NCBI RefSeq assembly: GCF_049347105.1
Contig: NZ_CP186334.1
Coordinates: forward strand, 4,216,001-4,280,000
Length of the DNA stretch: 64,000 nucleotides
From: Gaoshiqia hydrogeniformans
GTDB lineage: Bacteria; Bacteroidota; Bacteroidia; Bacteroidales; Prolixibacteraceae
Direction: 5' to 3'
Of this stretch, positions 35,172-43,851 are shown piece by piece. The position numbers and the translations under genes were made by a program. Below the pieces are notes generated by a model that was not told the origin of the DNA, made no database searches, and worked only from the letters and a program-made list of their open reading frames with translations. Every line of letters starts with the position of its first letter. Position 1 is the first letter of the stretch.

Positions 35172-35921
35172 TCATATCTTTTCCAAACTGCTTTCAGGTA
35201 ACCACCCCTGGTTGCCGTTAGCTAACCGGATTTCTCTCCAGCTTCCGATGCTATCCTTAATTTCAACTTTTAATCCTTCGTGAATTAAGAACAGGTCGGT
35301 GCCGCTTTCCGAGGGTGAGCTTTTCACGGTTATACTTGATTGCGTTATAATCGCGAATTTATGCTCCGTCATCCGTTTTTTCTGCCGGGCGGCAAAGTTA
35401 AAACTTAAAATGGAAATAACTAGAATTAAAATTCCGATCCAAAATGAGATCCGTTTTACAGCCGGTATTTGACTGAAAAAGAAAAATCCGGCTAAGACCA
35501 GGGTGATCAGAAAGGAAATCACACTGATTTTGGCCCAGCCGTCGGTCGAAAATTTATTGGTGATGTCGTTCCACCAACGGATGAAAAAAACCTGGGGAAG
35601 CGGCTCAATGGCATCAATTACATGCTGATTGGCCAATTCCAGGTTAAACTGAATGTCTTCGTCGTTGGGAGCCAGTAATTTGGCCCGTTCGTAATGAAGG
35701 ATTGATTTGGTGTATTGTCCTGATTTATAATACGCATTGCCCAGGTTGTAATACACTTCGGCCGACTCCAGGTTACTGTTCAGTATTTCGCGGTAGGCTT
35801 CAACGGCTTCGGCGTATTCGCCGGCCATATAATGTTGGTTTGCTTTTTCAAGAACCGTTTCCTGGGCAAAAATTCCGCTCGAAATAACCAGAAAGAATAT
35901 GATGTGAATGATCGCTTTCAT
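35172..35921 (-). CDS. batE: BatE-like TPR and SH3-domain protein
   Basis: A 249-residue membrane protein, last gene of the Bat operon. A signal peptide (ending near GIFAQ) is followed by TPR repeats over about residues 25-100 (YYNLGNAYYKSGQYTKSILHYERA is one full unit), two hydrophobic segments near 135-185, and a C-terminal bacterial SH3-like domain (ITVKSSPSESGTDLFLIHEGLKVEI). The start is placed at ATG 35921; a TTG at 35948 overlapping batD would put nine polar residues before the signal. It probably works with BatA-D in an envelope complex. Confidence 0.85.
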   Translation of the reverse strand: MKAIIHIIFFLVISSGIFAQETVLEKANQHYMAGEYAEAVEAYREILNSNLESAEVYYNLGNAYYKSGQYTKSILHYERAKLLAPNDEDIQFNLELANQHVIDAIEPLPQVFFIRWWNDITNKFSTDGWAKISVISFLITLVLAGFFFFSQIPAVKRISFWIGILILVISILSFNFAARQKKRMTEHKFAIITQSSITVKSSPSESGTDLFLIHEGLKVEIKDSIGSWREIRLANGNQGWLPESSLEKI

Positions 35922-35944
35922 TTGTCCTACTTTTTTATTTTGAC

Positions 35945-37786
35945 TCAACGAATTTGTTTTTCCAGCTTTCCCATCAGACTGACCGATTCGCGGTACAACT
36001 CTTCGGGCGTACCTCCGGCTGCACTTGGCGCGTAGCGGGCAAATTCACAGGTGTCGATGATCCGGATAAATTCATCAATGACTTCGCTGCTAACCTGGCG
36101 GCCAGCCATCGATTTTGTTGCCTTATCCCGGTTCAGATCGGCTACCGGGATACTCAGTTTATCACTTAAATATCCCCAGAAAGCCCTGAGGGTTGCTTCG
36201 TAAAACTCTTCTGCCTTATTGTTTTTCATGAAGTTGGCGGCTTCTTTTAACCGTTTACGGGCAACTTTGTTGGCTTTTTTGTTTTTTACCAGTTGCAGGT
36301 TGGCATTTTCACGCAGTTTTTTCCGGTAAATCAAGGCGATCATCAGGAAAATCAGCAATGAGCCGAAGTAAGATAACCAGAAGGCCGGACTACCATAAAA
36401 TGAGCTCGATTTTTCGTGCAATTTATAGCGGTTTTGCTTGATGTAACGGATGTCTTTTCCGAGGTAACGGACATCCGATTTCGAGAAGGCGCTGGTAACG
36501 GTCGCGTTTTGTTCGTCGCTGCCTTTTTCAATGTGCAGCCGAAAAGCCGGCGAACTCTGTGTTTTGTATTGTCCGGTGGTCGGGTTGAATGTTGAGAAAC
36601 TGATTGGCGGAATGGTAAAATCGCCCTCGATACGCGGAATAACAAGGTATTCGAAGGTTTTATTACCGGTTAAACCGCTTTCAGCAGAGCGGAGATTTTC
36701 CGTTGTTTTAGGATCATAAGTTTCAAAATCAGCCGGAAACTCTACTTTGGGCGCTTCAATTAACCTTAAATTGCCATTCCCCGAGACGGTTATTTTCAGG
36801 GTGAGGGCTTCGTTGGATTTTGCATCGGTTTTGTCAAACGAAGCCGAAAAATTAAGATTGCCAACTCCGCCATAGAAACCGGCAGGAGTGGGAGCGGGCA
36901 GTTCTTTAACCGAAATGGTAACCGGAGGGCTGGCCACGCGGGCGGTGACGGTACGGTAATTATCAAAGAAGTCGTCAAAAAAACTGCGCTGCCGTTTCAC
37001 TTGCTGGCGGACCATGCAGGTAATCTCGAACGGATCAATCCGGATTCGTCCGGTTTGCTGTGGAAAGAGAATGGTCTTTTTCAGCACCCCAACCTGGTAG
37101 ATCTTGTTATTGTATACTTCGCGCGAAAAACTGATTTGGTTGGGGATGTCGATATTTTGCGTCCAGAAACCTTCGAAGGAAGGGATTTTTACATCATCAA
37201 AACTGGTAATGGGAACATCCGGGGAGACATAGATCTTTACCGTGGCCAGTATTTGTTCTCCTTTATAAACGTTTTGCTTGTCAAGCTCAACCCGCACAAA
37301 TAAATCTTCTTTGCTTAATTCGGCTGAGGCACTTGCTTGTCCCTGCTGCTGCGATTGTTGTTGTTGCTGCTGTGGCTGGCTTTGCTGAGACGCCTGCGAT
37401 CTGACAACCTGGATTTTCAGGTCGTTTGATTCATAAACTTTTCCGTCGACGTTTATGGAGGCGGGGCGAATTGTGAAGTTGCCTTCTTCTTTTGCCCGGA
37501 GAATGAAGATGTACGAAAAAGTAACCGACTGCGTGGTTTGACCGTTTATCATCTGAAAGCTGGAGCTTTGCGAGGTAGATGGTCCCATCAGGATGTCAAA
37601 ACCCGACATATCGGGCAGTTTGAGGTCGCTTCCCCTGTCGTTCAGGGTAAACGAAAGCCTGAATTGCTCGCCAACGGTAACGATATTAGGCCCCGACATG
37701 GTAAAACGAACATTGTCGGCCATGACAGATATGGCAGAAATCAGTATAAAAACAGAGAGTATGATTCTTCGAAACATTTGGCTCAT
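35945..37786 (-). CDS. batD: BatD protein (oxygen tolerance family)
   Basis: A 613-residue exported protein. A signal peptide ends near SVMAD. The periplasmic part carries repeated immunoglobulin-like beta domains (VTVGEQFRLSFTLND and the related KSNEALTLKITVSGNGNL), as in the BatD family, and a single transmembrane helix lies near residues 460-480 (WLSYFGSLLIFLMIALIY). The cytoplasmic tail follows. A Gln-rich linker sits near residues 133-152. BatD is a usual partner of the VWA proteins BatA and BatB; the role in aerotolerance comes from Bacteroides fragilis work, the mechanism is unclear. Confidence 0.88.
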   Translation of the reverse strand: MSQMFRRIILSVFILISAISVMADNVRFTMSGPNIVTVGEQFRLSFTLNDRGSDLKLPDMSGFDILMGPSTSQSSSFQMINGQTTQSVTFSYIFILRAKEEGNFTIRPASINVDGKVYESNDLKIQVVRSQASQQSQPQQQQQQSQQQGQASASAELSKEDLFVRVELDKQNVYKGEQILATVKIYVSPDVPITSFDDVKIPSFEGFWTQNIDIPNQISFSREVYNNKIYQVGVLKKTILFPQQTGRIRIDPFEITCMVRQQVKRQRSFFDDFFDNYRTVTARVASPPVTISVKELPAPTPAGFYGGVGNLNFSASFDKTDAKSNEALTLKITVSGNGNLRLIEAPKVEFPADFETYDPKTTENLRSAESGLTGNKTFEYLVIPRIEGDFTIPPISFSTFNPTTGQYKTQSSPAFRLHIEKGSDEQNATVTSAFSKSDVRYLGKDIRYIKQNRYKLHEKSSSFYGSPAFWLSYFGSLLIFLMIALIYRKKLRENANLQLVKNKKANKVARKRLKEAANFMKNNKAEEFYEATLRAFWGYLSDKLSIPVADLNRDKATKSMAGRQVSSEVIDEFIRIIDTCEFARYAPSAAGGTPEELYRESVSLMGKLEKQIR

Positions 37787-37865
37787 CCTATTTTGATTAA
37801 ATCCGGTTTAAAAGTAACAAATAATCAGCTTTTTTATTTTGCGAAAAGGGCTATAAATTTTATGC

Positions 37866-38648
37866 TTACCAGTCTTTATCGGTTTGTCGCTGCCTGACCT
37901 TTTCGGCTTGTGCTTTTTTTACTTTTTCCTGTATTTTTTCTTCATCATTTTGCAAGGCTTGCAACAATCGTTCCGCATTTTCTTTCGAAATTTTTTGTTC
38001 CTGCGGTTGCTGATCTTGCTGATTTTGCTGGTCCTGTTTCTTGTCGCGGTTCTGGTCCTGCTGATCTTTATTCTGATCTTTGTCCTGATTCTGATCTTTG
38101 TCCTTGTCCTTGTCCTTGTCCTTGTCCTTGTCCTGCTGATCCTTATTCTGATCCTGTTTATTCTGTTCTTCCTGACGTTTTTTCATGTTCATGGCATAAA
38201 GCAGATTGTACTTGGTTTCCAGGTCATTCGGATTATTTCGCAAGGCTTTTTTATAGGCTTCAATGCTTTCGTCCAACTTGTTTTGCATCAGCAGGGAGTT
38301 TCCGGTGTTGTGGTAAGCCCGTGACTTTTCTGTCTTATCGGCGCTTTTCTCCGCTATTTCATTGAATTTACCGGTCGATTCTTCAAACTTCATTTGTTTG
38401 TAAAGCGCATCGCCCAGGTTGAAGTTCCATTTCAAATCATCCGGGCGTTTGTCTAAGGCGCGCCGGTATGCCGTTTCGGCCAGGCTGAAACTCAGGGTAT
38501 CCAGCTTCGTGGTGTCAGCCAGGGCGTTCTCATAAATTTTATTTCCCTGACGGACGAATTTTCGTTCATTTTGTGCCTGTACCTTTGTGCCGGTCAGGCA
38601 GATCAGGAGGATGAACAGTCCTGAATATGTCATTTGTTTTGCTTTCAT
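37866..38648 (-). CDS. batC: BatC-like TPR protein with low-complexity charged tail
   Basis: A 260-residue exported TPR protein. ATG 38648 overlaps the batB stop by 4 bases (ATGA) and begins a signal peptide ending near KVQAQ. TPR units occupy about residues 30-160, for example AYHNTGNSLLMQNKLDESIEAYKKAL. After this comes a tail made almost only of Lys, Asp, Gln and Asn (about residues 170-220), partly coded by a tandem hexamer, and a short helical end. Reading frames on the opposite strand over the tail come from low complexity and are not genes. Confidence 0.85.
   Translation of the reverse strand: MKAKQMTYSGLFILLICLTGTKVQAQNERKFVRQGNKIYENALADTTKLDTLSFSLAETAYRRALDKRPDDLKWNFNLGDALYKQMKFEESTGKFNEIAEKSADKTEKSRAYHNTGNSLLMQNKLDESIEAYKKALRNNPNDLETKYNLLYAMNMKKRQEEQNKQDQNKDQQDKDKDKDKDKDKDQNQDKDQNKDQQDQNRDKKQDQQNQQDQQPQEQKISKENAERLLQALQNDEEKIQEKVKKAQAEKVRQRQTDKDW
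38101..38133. repeat. Hexanucleotide tandem repeat inside batC
   Basis: Five perfect TCCTTG units plus a partial sixth. On the coding (minus) strand each unit encodes one Asp-Lys pair, so copy-number change would alter tail length without frameshift. Confidence 0.9.
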
Positions 38649-39679
38649 TTTCCAAATAACCTGATGTTTTTCAAATATTTGTTTTTCCGCTCCAAAATCA
38701 AAAAATCGAGCAGAATAAATAATAATGCAAGACCAATAAACCATTGAAACTGATCTTCATATTCCGAGTAAACCAACGATTCCAGTTCAGCTTCCTCCAT
38801 CTTGTTAATTTCGTTGAAAAGGGTATTTAATCCTACCTGCGCATTGTTTGCCCGTACATAAATTCCGTTTCCGGAAGCTGCGATTTTTTGTAACATCGGT
38901 TCGTCGAGTTTGGTGATCACCACCTGTCCGTCTTTATCTTTCCGGTAGTCGCGTTGTCCGTTTCGGATGACGGGAATTGGCGCACCCTGCGGTAAACCCA
39001 TCCCGATGGTATGGACAATAATTCCGTTTCCGGCGGCAGCAGTGGCTGCTCCAATCGCGTCATCTTCATGGTTTTCTCCGTCGGTAATGATGATGATGGC
39101 TTTGTTTCCCTGAAACTGAGGGCTGAATGAATTAACCGCCAGGTTGATTGCTGCGCCGATCGCTGTTCCCTGCCGGGGAACGATGTTCGTGCTGACTGCG
39201 TTCAGAAATAACTTGGCCGACGAATAATCGGAGGTAATCGGCAATTGGGTGTAAGCGTCGCCGGCAAATACAATTAAACCGATTTTATCGTTGTTGAGGT
39301 TGTCTACAAGCCGCGAGATCGCCCTTTTGGACCGCTCCAGACGGTTGGGCTGAATGTCTTCGGCCATCATGGAGTTCGAAACGTCGAGGGCAATGATCAG
39401 TTCGACGCCTGTGCGTTTTTCGGTTTTTAGCTTACTGCCAAATTGAGGCCGGGCAATGGCCAAAATGACCGAGCTGATGGCCAGAAGCCATACGAAAAAC
39501 TTTATAAACGGCCGGTTTTTGCTGACATTGGGCATCAACTGGTCGACAATTTCTTTTTGCCCGAATTTAGCCAAAGCTCTTCGGCGGTGCAGCCTGGTTA
39601 AAACAAACACAAGCAGAAGCATGGGAATGATGGCCAGGGCGTAGAGGTATTCGTTATTTGCAAATCTGAACATTTCCAT
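38645..39679 (-). CDS. batB: BatB, von Willebrand factor A domain membrane protein
   Basis: A 344-residue protein with two N-terminal hydrophobic segments (residues about 10-25 and 55-72), a VWA domain over about 85-290 with the metal-ion site DVSNSM (D-x-S-x-S variant), and a C-terminal membrane helix (WFIGLALLFILLDFLIL). It is a paralogue of BatA next to it, sharing the segment MAEDIQPNRLERSKRA. It starts 10 nt after batA ends. Confidence 0.9.
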   Translation of the reverse strand: MEMFRFANNEYLYALAIIPMLLLVFVLTRLHRRRALAKFGQKEIVDQLMPNVSKNRPFIKFFVWLLAISSVILAIARPQFGSKLKTEKRTGVELIIALDVSNSMMAEDIQPNRLERSKRAISRLVDNLNNDKIGLIVFAGDAYTQLPITSDYSSAKLFLNAVSTNIVPRQGTAIGAAINLAVNSFSPQFQGNKAIIIITDGENHEDDAIGAATAAAGNGIIVHTIGMGLPQGAPIPVIRNGQRDYRKDKDGQVVITKLDEPMLQKIAASGNGIYVRANNAQVGLNTLFNEINKMEEAELESLVYSEYEDQFQWFIGLALLFILLDFLILERKNKYLKNIRLFGK

Positions 39680-39689
39680 ATCGTATCAC

Positions 39690-40682
39690 TTAAGGAATGT
39701 TTCGAAACAGGGTTGTTTTTAAGAATAAACCTGCAAGCAGGATTATCCCGGCCAGAATAGCGTATTGTTCGTATTCTTCATCTTTCCGGCTGTACTCTTT
39801 GACTTCGATTTTCGATTTTTCGAGCTGGTCGATTTGTTCATAAATCTGTTTCAGCTTGTCGTTATTGGTGGCCCTGAAATAACTGCCGTCGGTAAGATCG
39901 GATATTTTCTGCAGGGTTTCTTCGTCAATTTTAACTTCCACGTCGCGAATTTGTGTGCCAAACGGGGTTTGGATCGGGTAGGGGGCTGTACCGATCGTTC
40001 CTACGCCAATGGTATAAACCCTGATCCCGAATGTTTTGGCCAGTTCAGCTGCGGTTACCGGTGCAATTTCGCCCCGGTTGTTCTCGCCGTCGGTCAGCAG
40101 AATAATGACTTTGCTGATGGCGTCGCTTTCTTTCAGGCGGGCAACCGATGTGGCCAGGCCATTACCAATAGCTGTCCCGTCTTCAATCATACCGCTTTGG
40201 ATGTCTTTGAACAGGTTGATCAGTACGGCATGGTCGGTGGTCAGCGGACATTGGGTGAAGCTTTCGCCCGAGAAAACGACCAGCCCGATCTTGTCATTAG
40301 GCCTTCCCGAAATAAAACGGGTGGCTACTTCTTTTGCCGCTTCGAGCCGGTTGGGTTGAAAGTCGCGGGCAAGCATCGAGCTCGAAATGTCGAGGGCGAT
40401 CACCATGTCTATCCCTTCAGTGGTCACATTTTGCCAGCTGTTTGACGACTGGGGACGCGCCAGCGCCACGGTAAGCAACGAAATGCCCGCCAGTTGCAGC
40501 ACAAAAGGCAAATGGCGCAGGTAGTGTTTCCAGGTGGCCGGTATCGCACTAAATCCCATGGTCGTAGAGTACCTGATACTCGCGCCGGCCCGCCGGTACC
40601 TGAAAATGTACCAGGCCAGCATGGGGGCCAATACAAACAGCAAGTAAAAAAACTCCGGATTTTTAAATGTTATCCCGTTCAT
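39690..40682 (-). CDS. batA: BatA, von Willebrand factor A domain membrane protein
   Basis: A 330-residue VWA protein. Two N-terminal membrane segments precede the VWA domain, which has a full metal-ion-dependent adhesion site (ALDISSSM) followed by ARDFQPNRLEAAKEV. A C-terminal helix (YAILAGIILLAGLFLKTTL) anchors the other end. The layout matches BatA of the Bacteroides aerotolerance operon. MoxR-family AAA ATPases and VWA proteins usually act as pairs, and the partner ATPase is at 42683. Confidence 0.9.
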   Translation of the reverse strand: MNGITFKNPEFFYLLFVLAPMLAWYIFRYRRAGASIRYSTTMGFSAIPATWKHYLRHLPFVLQLAGISLLTVALARPQSSNSWQNVTTEGIDMVIALDISSSMLARDFQPNRLEAAKEVATRFISGRPNDKIGLVVFSGESFTQCPLTTDHAVLINLFKDIQSGMIEDGTAIGNGLATSVARLKESDAISKVIILLTDGENNRGEIAPVTAAELAKTFGIRVYTIGVGTIGTAPYPIQTPFGTQIRDVEVKIDEETLQKISDLTDGSYFRATNNDKLKQIYEQIDQLEKSKIEVKEYSRKDEEYEQYAILAGIILLAGLFLKTTLFRNIP

Positions 40683-40689
40683 TTCTTCT

Positions 40690-41682
40690 CTATTTTAAAA
40701 CAACATCATCGCCTTCCCGTTCATCTTTCTCCTGAATTGTTTTCTTTTCTTCCGCTTTCGTGTCATTTACAAAGAAGTAAGCGTTCATCAGGGTCATATT
40801 GTGGTCGTCGGGCAGCGGTTGGTATTTGGCAAATTTTACCAGATCCGATAAACTCAGGATGTCCTTCAGCTCCTTGAAGTTTTTCTCGTTCAGCAAATTT
40901 TTCTGAGACATGAATGCCCGGATGGTTTCGTCGGTCGTGTACTCCATCGCCTGAACGCCAAAACGTTCTTCAATGTATATACGCAAGGTATCTGAAATGT
41001 CGCTGTAGTATAACTTTACCTGGTTTTGCTGCCACATTTTTTGTTCCTTAATCCGGTCCAGTTCCCGAAGCGCCACAACATGAGCGGGATCTTTGGGCTT
41101 TTCGGCCCATCCGAAAACCGGTTTGTTCTTTTTCCGGCGCTCGATGTAGTAGAACAGGAAAAAGATCAGCGCGCCGATCAGGATGGCTCCCAGGATATAA
41201 GGCGAAACTTCTTTTAGGGTAACCGGCGCGGTATAAGGCGCTTTGATATCCACCGGTCCTTTGGTGGTATCAATTTCCATTCCGTGTACATAAAATTCGG
41301 CCGGCTGGCTTTCAATGATTTGGGCGATGTTCTGGTACTTTAATCCGAACTTTAATGCCGGCACCACATGTTTGCCGGTGTCGAACGAGGTGATGGTCAG
41401 ATTCTGAATGATCTTGATTTGCTCGCCGGCATCCAGGTGAAATGTGTCCAGCGGCGAACGGGCCACGATTTCAACAGTCTCCGAAAGCGAATCGCCGAAC
41501 GCCGGGAATTCTACAAGGGCGCTTTTAGGTTGGTCTACTTCAAGGCGCAGGTTAAACTGATCGCCGATCAACACATTTGTCGAATCGATCACGGCCCGTA
41601 CATGAACCTGCTGGGCCCGGAGCGGATTGAAATGAATTGCCAGAAGGCCGACGAAGATGATTGTATAAATGTATAATTTCAT
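40690..41682 (-). CDS. Single-pass membrane protein of the Bat operon (unnamed family)
   Basis: A 330-residue protein with a signal peptide ending near LRAQQ, a periplasmic beta-rich part (residues about 25-155), a transmembrane helix at about 165-185 (YILGAILIGALIFFLFYY) and a cytoplasmic part to the end with a helical region (LYYSDISDTLRIYIEERFGVQAME). The layout is like the DUF4381-type or short BatD-like proteins found between DUF58 and batA in such operons. Spacing is 3 nt to the gene before it and 7 nt to batA. Function unknown. Confidence 0.75.
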   Translation of the reverse strand: MKLYIYTIIFVGLLAIHFNPLRAQQVHVRAVIDSTNVLIGDQFNLRLEVDQPKSALVEFPAFGDSLSETVEIVARSPLDTFHLDAGEQIKIIQNLTITSFDTGKHVVPALKFGLKYQNIAQIIESQPAEFYVHGMEIDTTKGPVDIKAPYTAPVTLKEVSPYILGAILIGALIFFLFYYIERRKKNKPVFGWAEKPKDPAHVVALRELDRIKEQKMWQQNQVKLYYSDISDTLRIYIEERFGVQAMEYTTDETIRAFMSQKNLLNEKNFKELKDILSLSDLVKFAKYQPLPDDHNMTLMNAYFFVNDTKAEEKKTIQEKDEREGDDVVLK

Positions 41683-41685
41683 TAT

Positions 41686-42567
41686 TTATGCTTTTAACCC
41701 CCGCTTTTTAAACAGGCTCATCAGTGATTTGACATAGTCTTCTTTCGTGTTGATGTTGGCATAATCCACACCGCTTTTTTTGAAGGTATAATCAAGCCTG
41801 CTGTTGGTTTCGCGCCACCAGTCCGCATAGGTGTCCCTAACCTTTTTGCTGCCGCTGTCAACCCAAACGTATTTCCCGGTTTCGGCATCTTTTAGTTTGA
41901 CCAGGCCGATTGGAGGCAGGGTGGTTTCGCGTTCGTCGAAAATCCGCAGGGCCACCACATCGTGTTTGCTGTTGGCAATGGTCAGCGCTTTTTCAAATTC
42001 GGTTTCGTTTTGGATGAAGTCTGAAATGATAAAGCAGGTGCTTCGTTTTTTTATGGCATTGGTCATGTAACGAAGGGCGCCGGTGATATTTGTTCCTTTG
42101 TCTTCGGGTTCAAAATCAATCAATTCGCGAATGATGCGCAGGATATGAGACTTTCCTTTTTTTGGCGGGATAAATTTTTCGATTTTTTCTGAAAAGAAAA
42201 TAACGCCAATTTTATCGTTATTCTGGATGGCCGAGAATGAGAGGATGGCCGAAATTTCGGTAATCACATTCTTTTTAAATTTTTCGAACGATCCGAAATC
42301 CCGTGATCCGCTGACATCTATCAGGAGCATAACCGTCAGTTCGCGCTCTTCTTCAAAAATTTTGATATACGGTTTGTTGTAACGGGCTGTCACATTCCAG
42401 TCGATGCTGCGGACATCGTCTCCGAACTGGTATTCCCGAACCTCGCTGAATGCCATACCCCGTCCTTTAAACGCCGAGTGGTACTCGCCGGCAAAAATAT
42501 TCCGGCTTAACCCGCGGGTTTTAATCTCAATCTTCCGAACCTTCTTAAGTAATTCCGTATGTTCCAT
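41686..42567 (-). CDS. DUF58-domain protein
   Basis: A 293-residue cytoplasmic protein with the DUF58 signature: SAFKGRGMAFSEVREYQFGDDVRSIDWNVTAR, and a VWA-like part beginning LLIDVSGSRDFG that holds the metal site (D-x-S-x-S). DUF58 proteins almost always pair with MoxR ATPases, as here. ATG 42567 is chosen; a TTG one codon upstream is possible. It starts about 115 nt after moxR with a heptamer repeat between them. Confidence 0.9.
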   Translation of the reverse strand: MEHTELLKKVRKIEIKTRGLSRNIFAGEYHSAFKGRGMAFSEVREYQFGDDVRSIDWNVTARYNKPYIKIFEEERELTVMLLIDVSGSRDFGSFEKFKKNVITEISAILSFSAIQNNDKIGVIFFSEKIEKFIPPKKGKSHILRIIRELIDFEPEDKGTNITGALRYMTNAIKKRSTCFIISDFIQNETEFEKALTIANSKHDVVALRIFDERETTLPPIGLVKLKDAETGKYVWVDSGSKKVRDTYADWWRETNSRLDYTFKKSGVDYANINTKEDYVKSLMSLFKKRGLKA

Positions 42568-42598
42568 CAAATAAAGGTATTAAAGTTCCAACGTTCAG

Positions 42599-42633
42599 GT
42601 TCCAGGTTCCAGGTTCCAAGTTTCAGGTTTCAG
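42599..42633. repeat. Tandem 7-bp repeat array of GTTYCAG units
   Basis: Five heptamers in tandem: GTTCCAG, GTTCCAG, GTTCCAA, GTTTCAG, GTTTCAG, with further degenerate copies on the left. It lies in the 115-bp gap between the moxR and DUF58 genes. The period is the same as in the other arrays, but the word is different. Confidence 0.88.
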
Positions 42634-42682
42634 GTTGTCCAAAACTTCTTCTTTTTGATTATGACCTGGAATTTTGGCTTCG

Positions 42683-43678
42683 TTACGGAACTTCAACTGT
42701 ATTCAGTATTTCAGTAATTATTTCTTCGGTTGTGACGTTATTGGCTTCTGCTTCGTAGCTCAATCCGATGCGGTGACGCATTACATCCGGACAAACAGCA
42801 CGAACATCTTCAGGGATGACATAGCCGCGCCGTTTGATGAAGGCAAAGGCTTTTGCTGCCTGGGCCAGGCTGATGCTCGCGCGCGGCGAGGAACCGTAGG
42901 AGATCATATCGACATACTTGTGGAGTTTGTAATCGGCCGGTGTCCGGGTGGCAAACACAATGTCGACAATGTATTTGCTGATTTTTTCGTCCAGGTAAAC
43001 GTCTTTGACCACATCGCGGGCTTTGATGATGTCTTCAGGTTTCAATACCGTTGAGGCCTGGGGAAATTGTTTCAGCAGGTTTTGCTGGATGATGAGCTTT
43101 TCTTCTTCTTTGCCGGGATAATTGATGACCACTTTAAGCATAAACCGGTCGACCTGTGCTTCGGGCAGGGGATAGGTGCCTTCCTGCTCGATCGGGTTTT
43201 GGGTGGCCATCACCAGGAATGGCTCTTCGAGCTTAAAGGTTTTGTCGCCAATAGTAATTTGCCGTTCCTGCATGGCTTCCAGCAAGGCCGACTGTACTTT
43301 TGCCGGGGCGCGGTTAATTTCGTCGGCCAAAACAAAATTGGTAAAGATCGGGCCTTTTTTAACCACAAATTCTTCGTTTTTCTGGCTGTAAATCAAGGTT
43401 CCCAGCAAGTCGGCGGGAAGCAGGTCGGGGGTGAACTGAATACGGGCAAAATCGGCGCTGATGGTTTTTGCCAGCGTGTTGATAGCCAATGTTTTTGCCA
43501 AACCGGGCACCCCTTCAAGTAAAATATGGCCGCCGGAAAGTAAGCCGATCAATAAGCTTTCTACCAAGTGCTTTTGTCCGACAATTACTTTGTTCATTTC
43601 CATACTGATCAAGTCCACGAAAGAACTTTCTTTTTGGATTCGTTCGTTAAGCTCACGAATATCAACTGCTTGGTTCAT
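42683..43678 (-). CDS. MoxR-family AAA+ ATPase
   Basis: A 331-residue ATPase, first gene of the Bat operon. The Walker A loop GVPGLAKT (family form), Walker B LADEINRAPAK, sensor MATQNPIEQEGTYPLPEAQVDRF and the later YGSSPRASISL arginine region are all present. MoxR proteins act as chaperone ATPases for VWA partners; here those are the DUF58 protein, BatA and BatB. No TTTG/TAnnTTTG pair is clear upstream. Confidence 0.93.
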   Translation of the reverse strand: MNQAVDIRELNERIQKESSFVDLISMEMNKVIVGQKHLVESLLIGLLSGGHILLEGVPGLAKTLAINTLAKTISADFARIQFTPDLLPADLLGTLIYSQKNEEFVVKKGPIFTNFVLADEINRAPAKVQSALLEAMQERQITIGDKTFKLEEPFLVMATQNPIEQEGTYPLPEAQVDRFMLKVVINYPGKEEEKLIIQQNLLKQFPQASTVLKPEDIIKARDVVKDVYLDEKISKYIVDIVFATRTPADYKLHKYVDMISYGSSPRASISLAQAAKAFAFIKRRGYVIPEDVRAVCPDVMRHRIGLSYEAEANNVTTEEIITEILNTVEVP

Positions 43679-43851
43679 ATTATTCTGATATTATTTTTTT
43701 TAATGGTTGACGAAAATAATTCATCTGTGTACAAAAAAGGGTATAACTTTGTTAAAAGTTGTTAAGCCCCAAAACTGATGAAAGAGCTGTAAAAATAATA
43801 ATTTCAGCCTTTCGGCAAGCTGTTATTTTTTATTTATTTAAAGGATTGATT

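Noticed and set aside
37884..38365. Long plus-strand reading frames opposite batC
   Set aside because: They come from the low-complexity Lys/Asp/Gln tail of batC, encode only Leu/Ile/Val/Phe or Cys/Pro repeats, and lack a start context.
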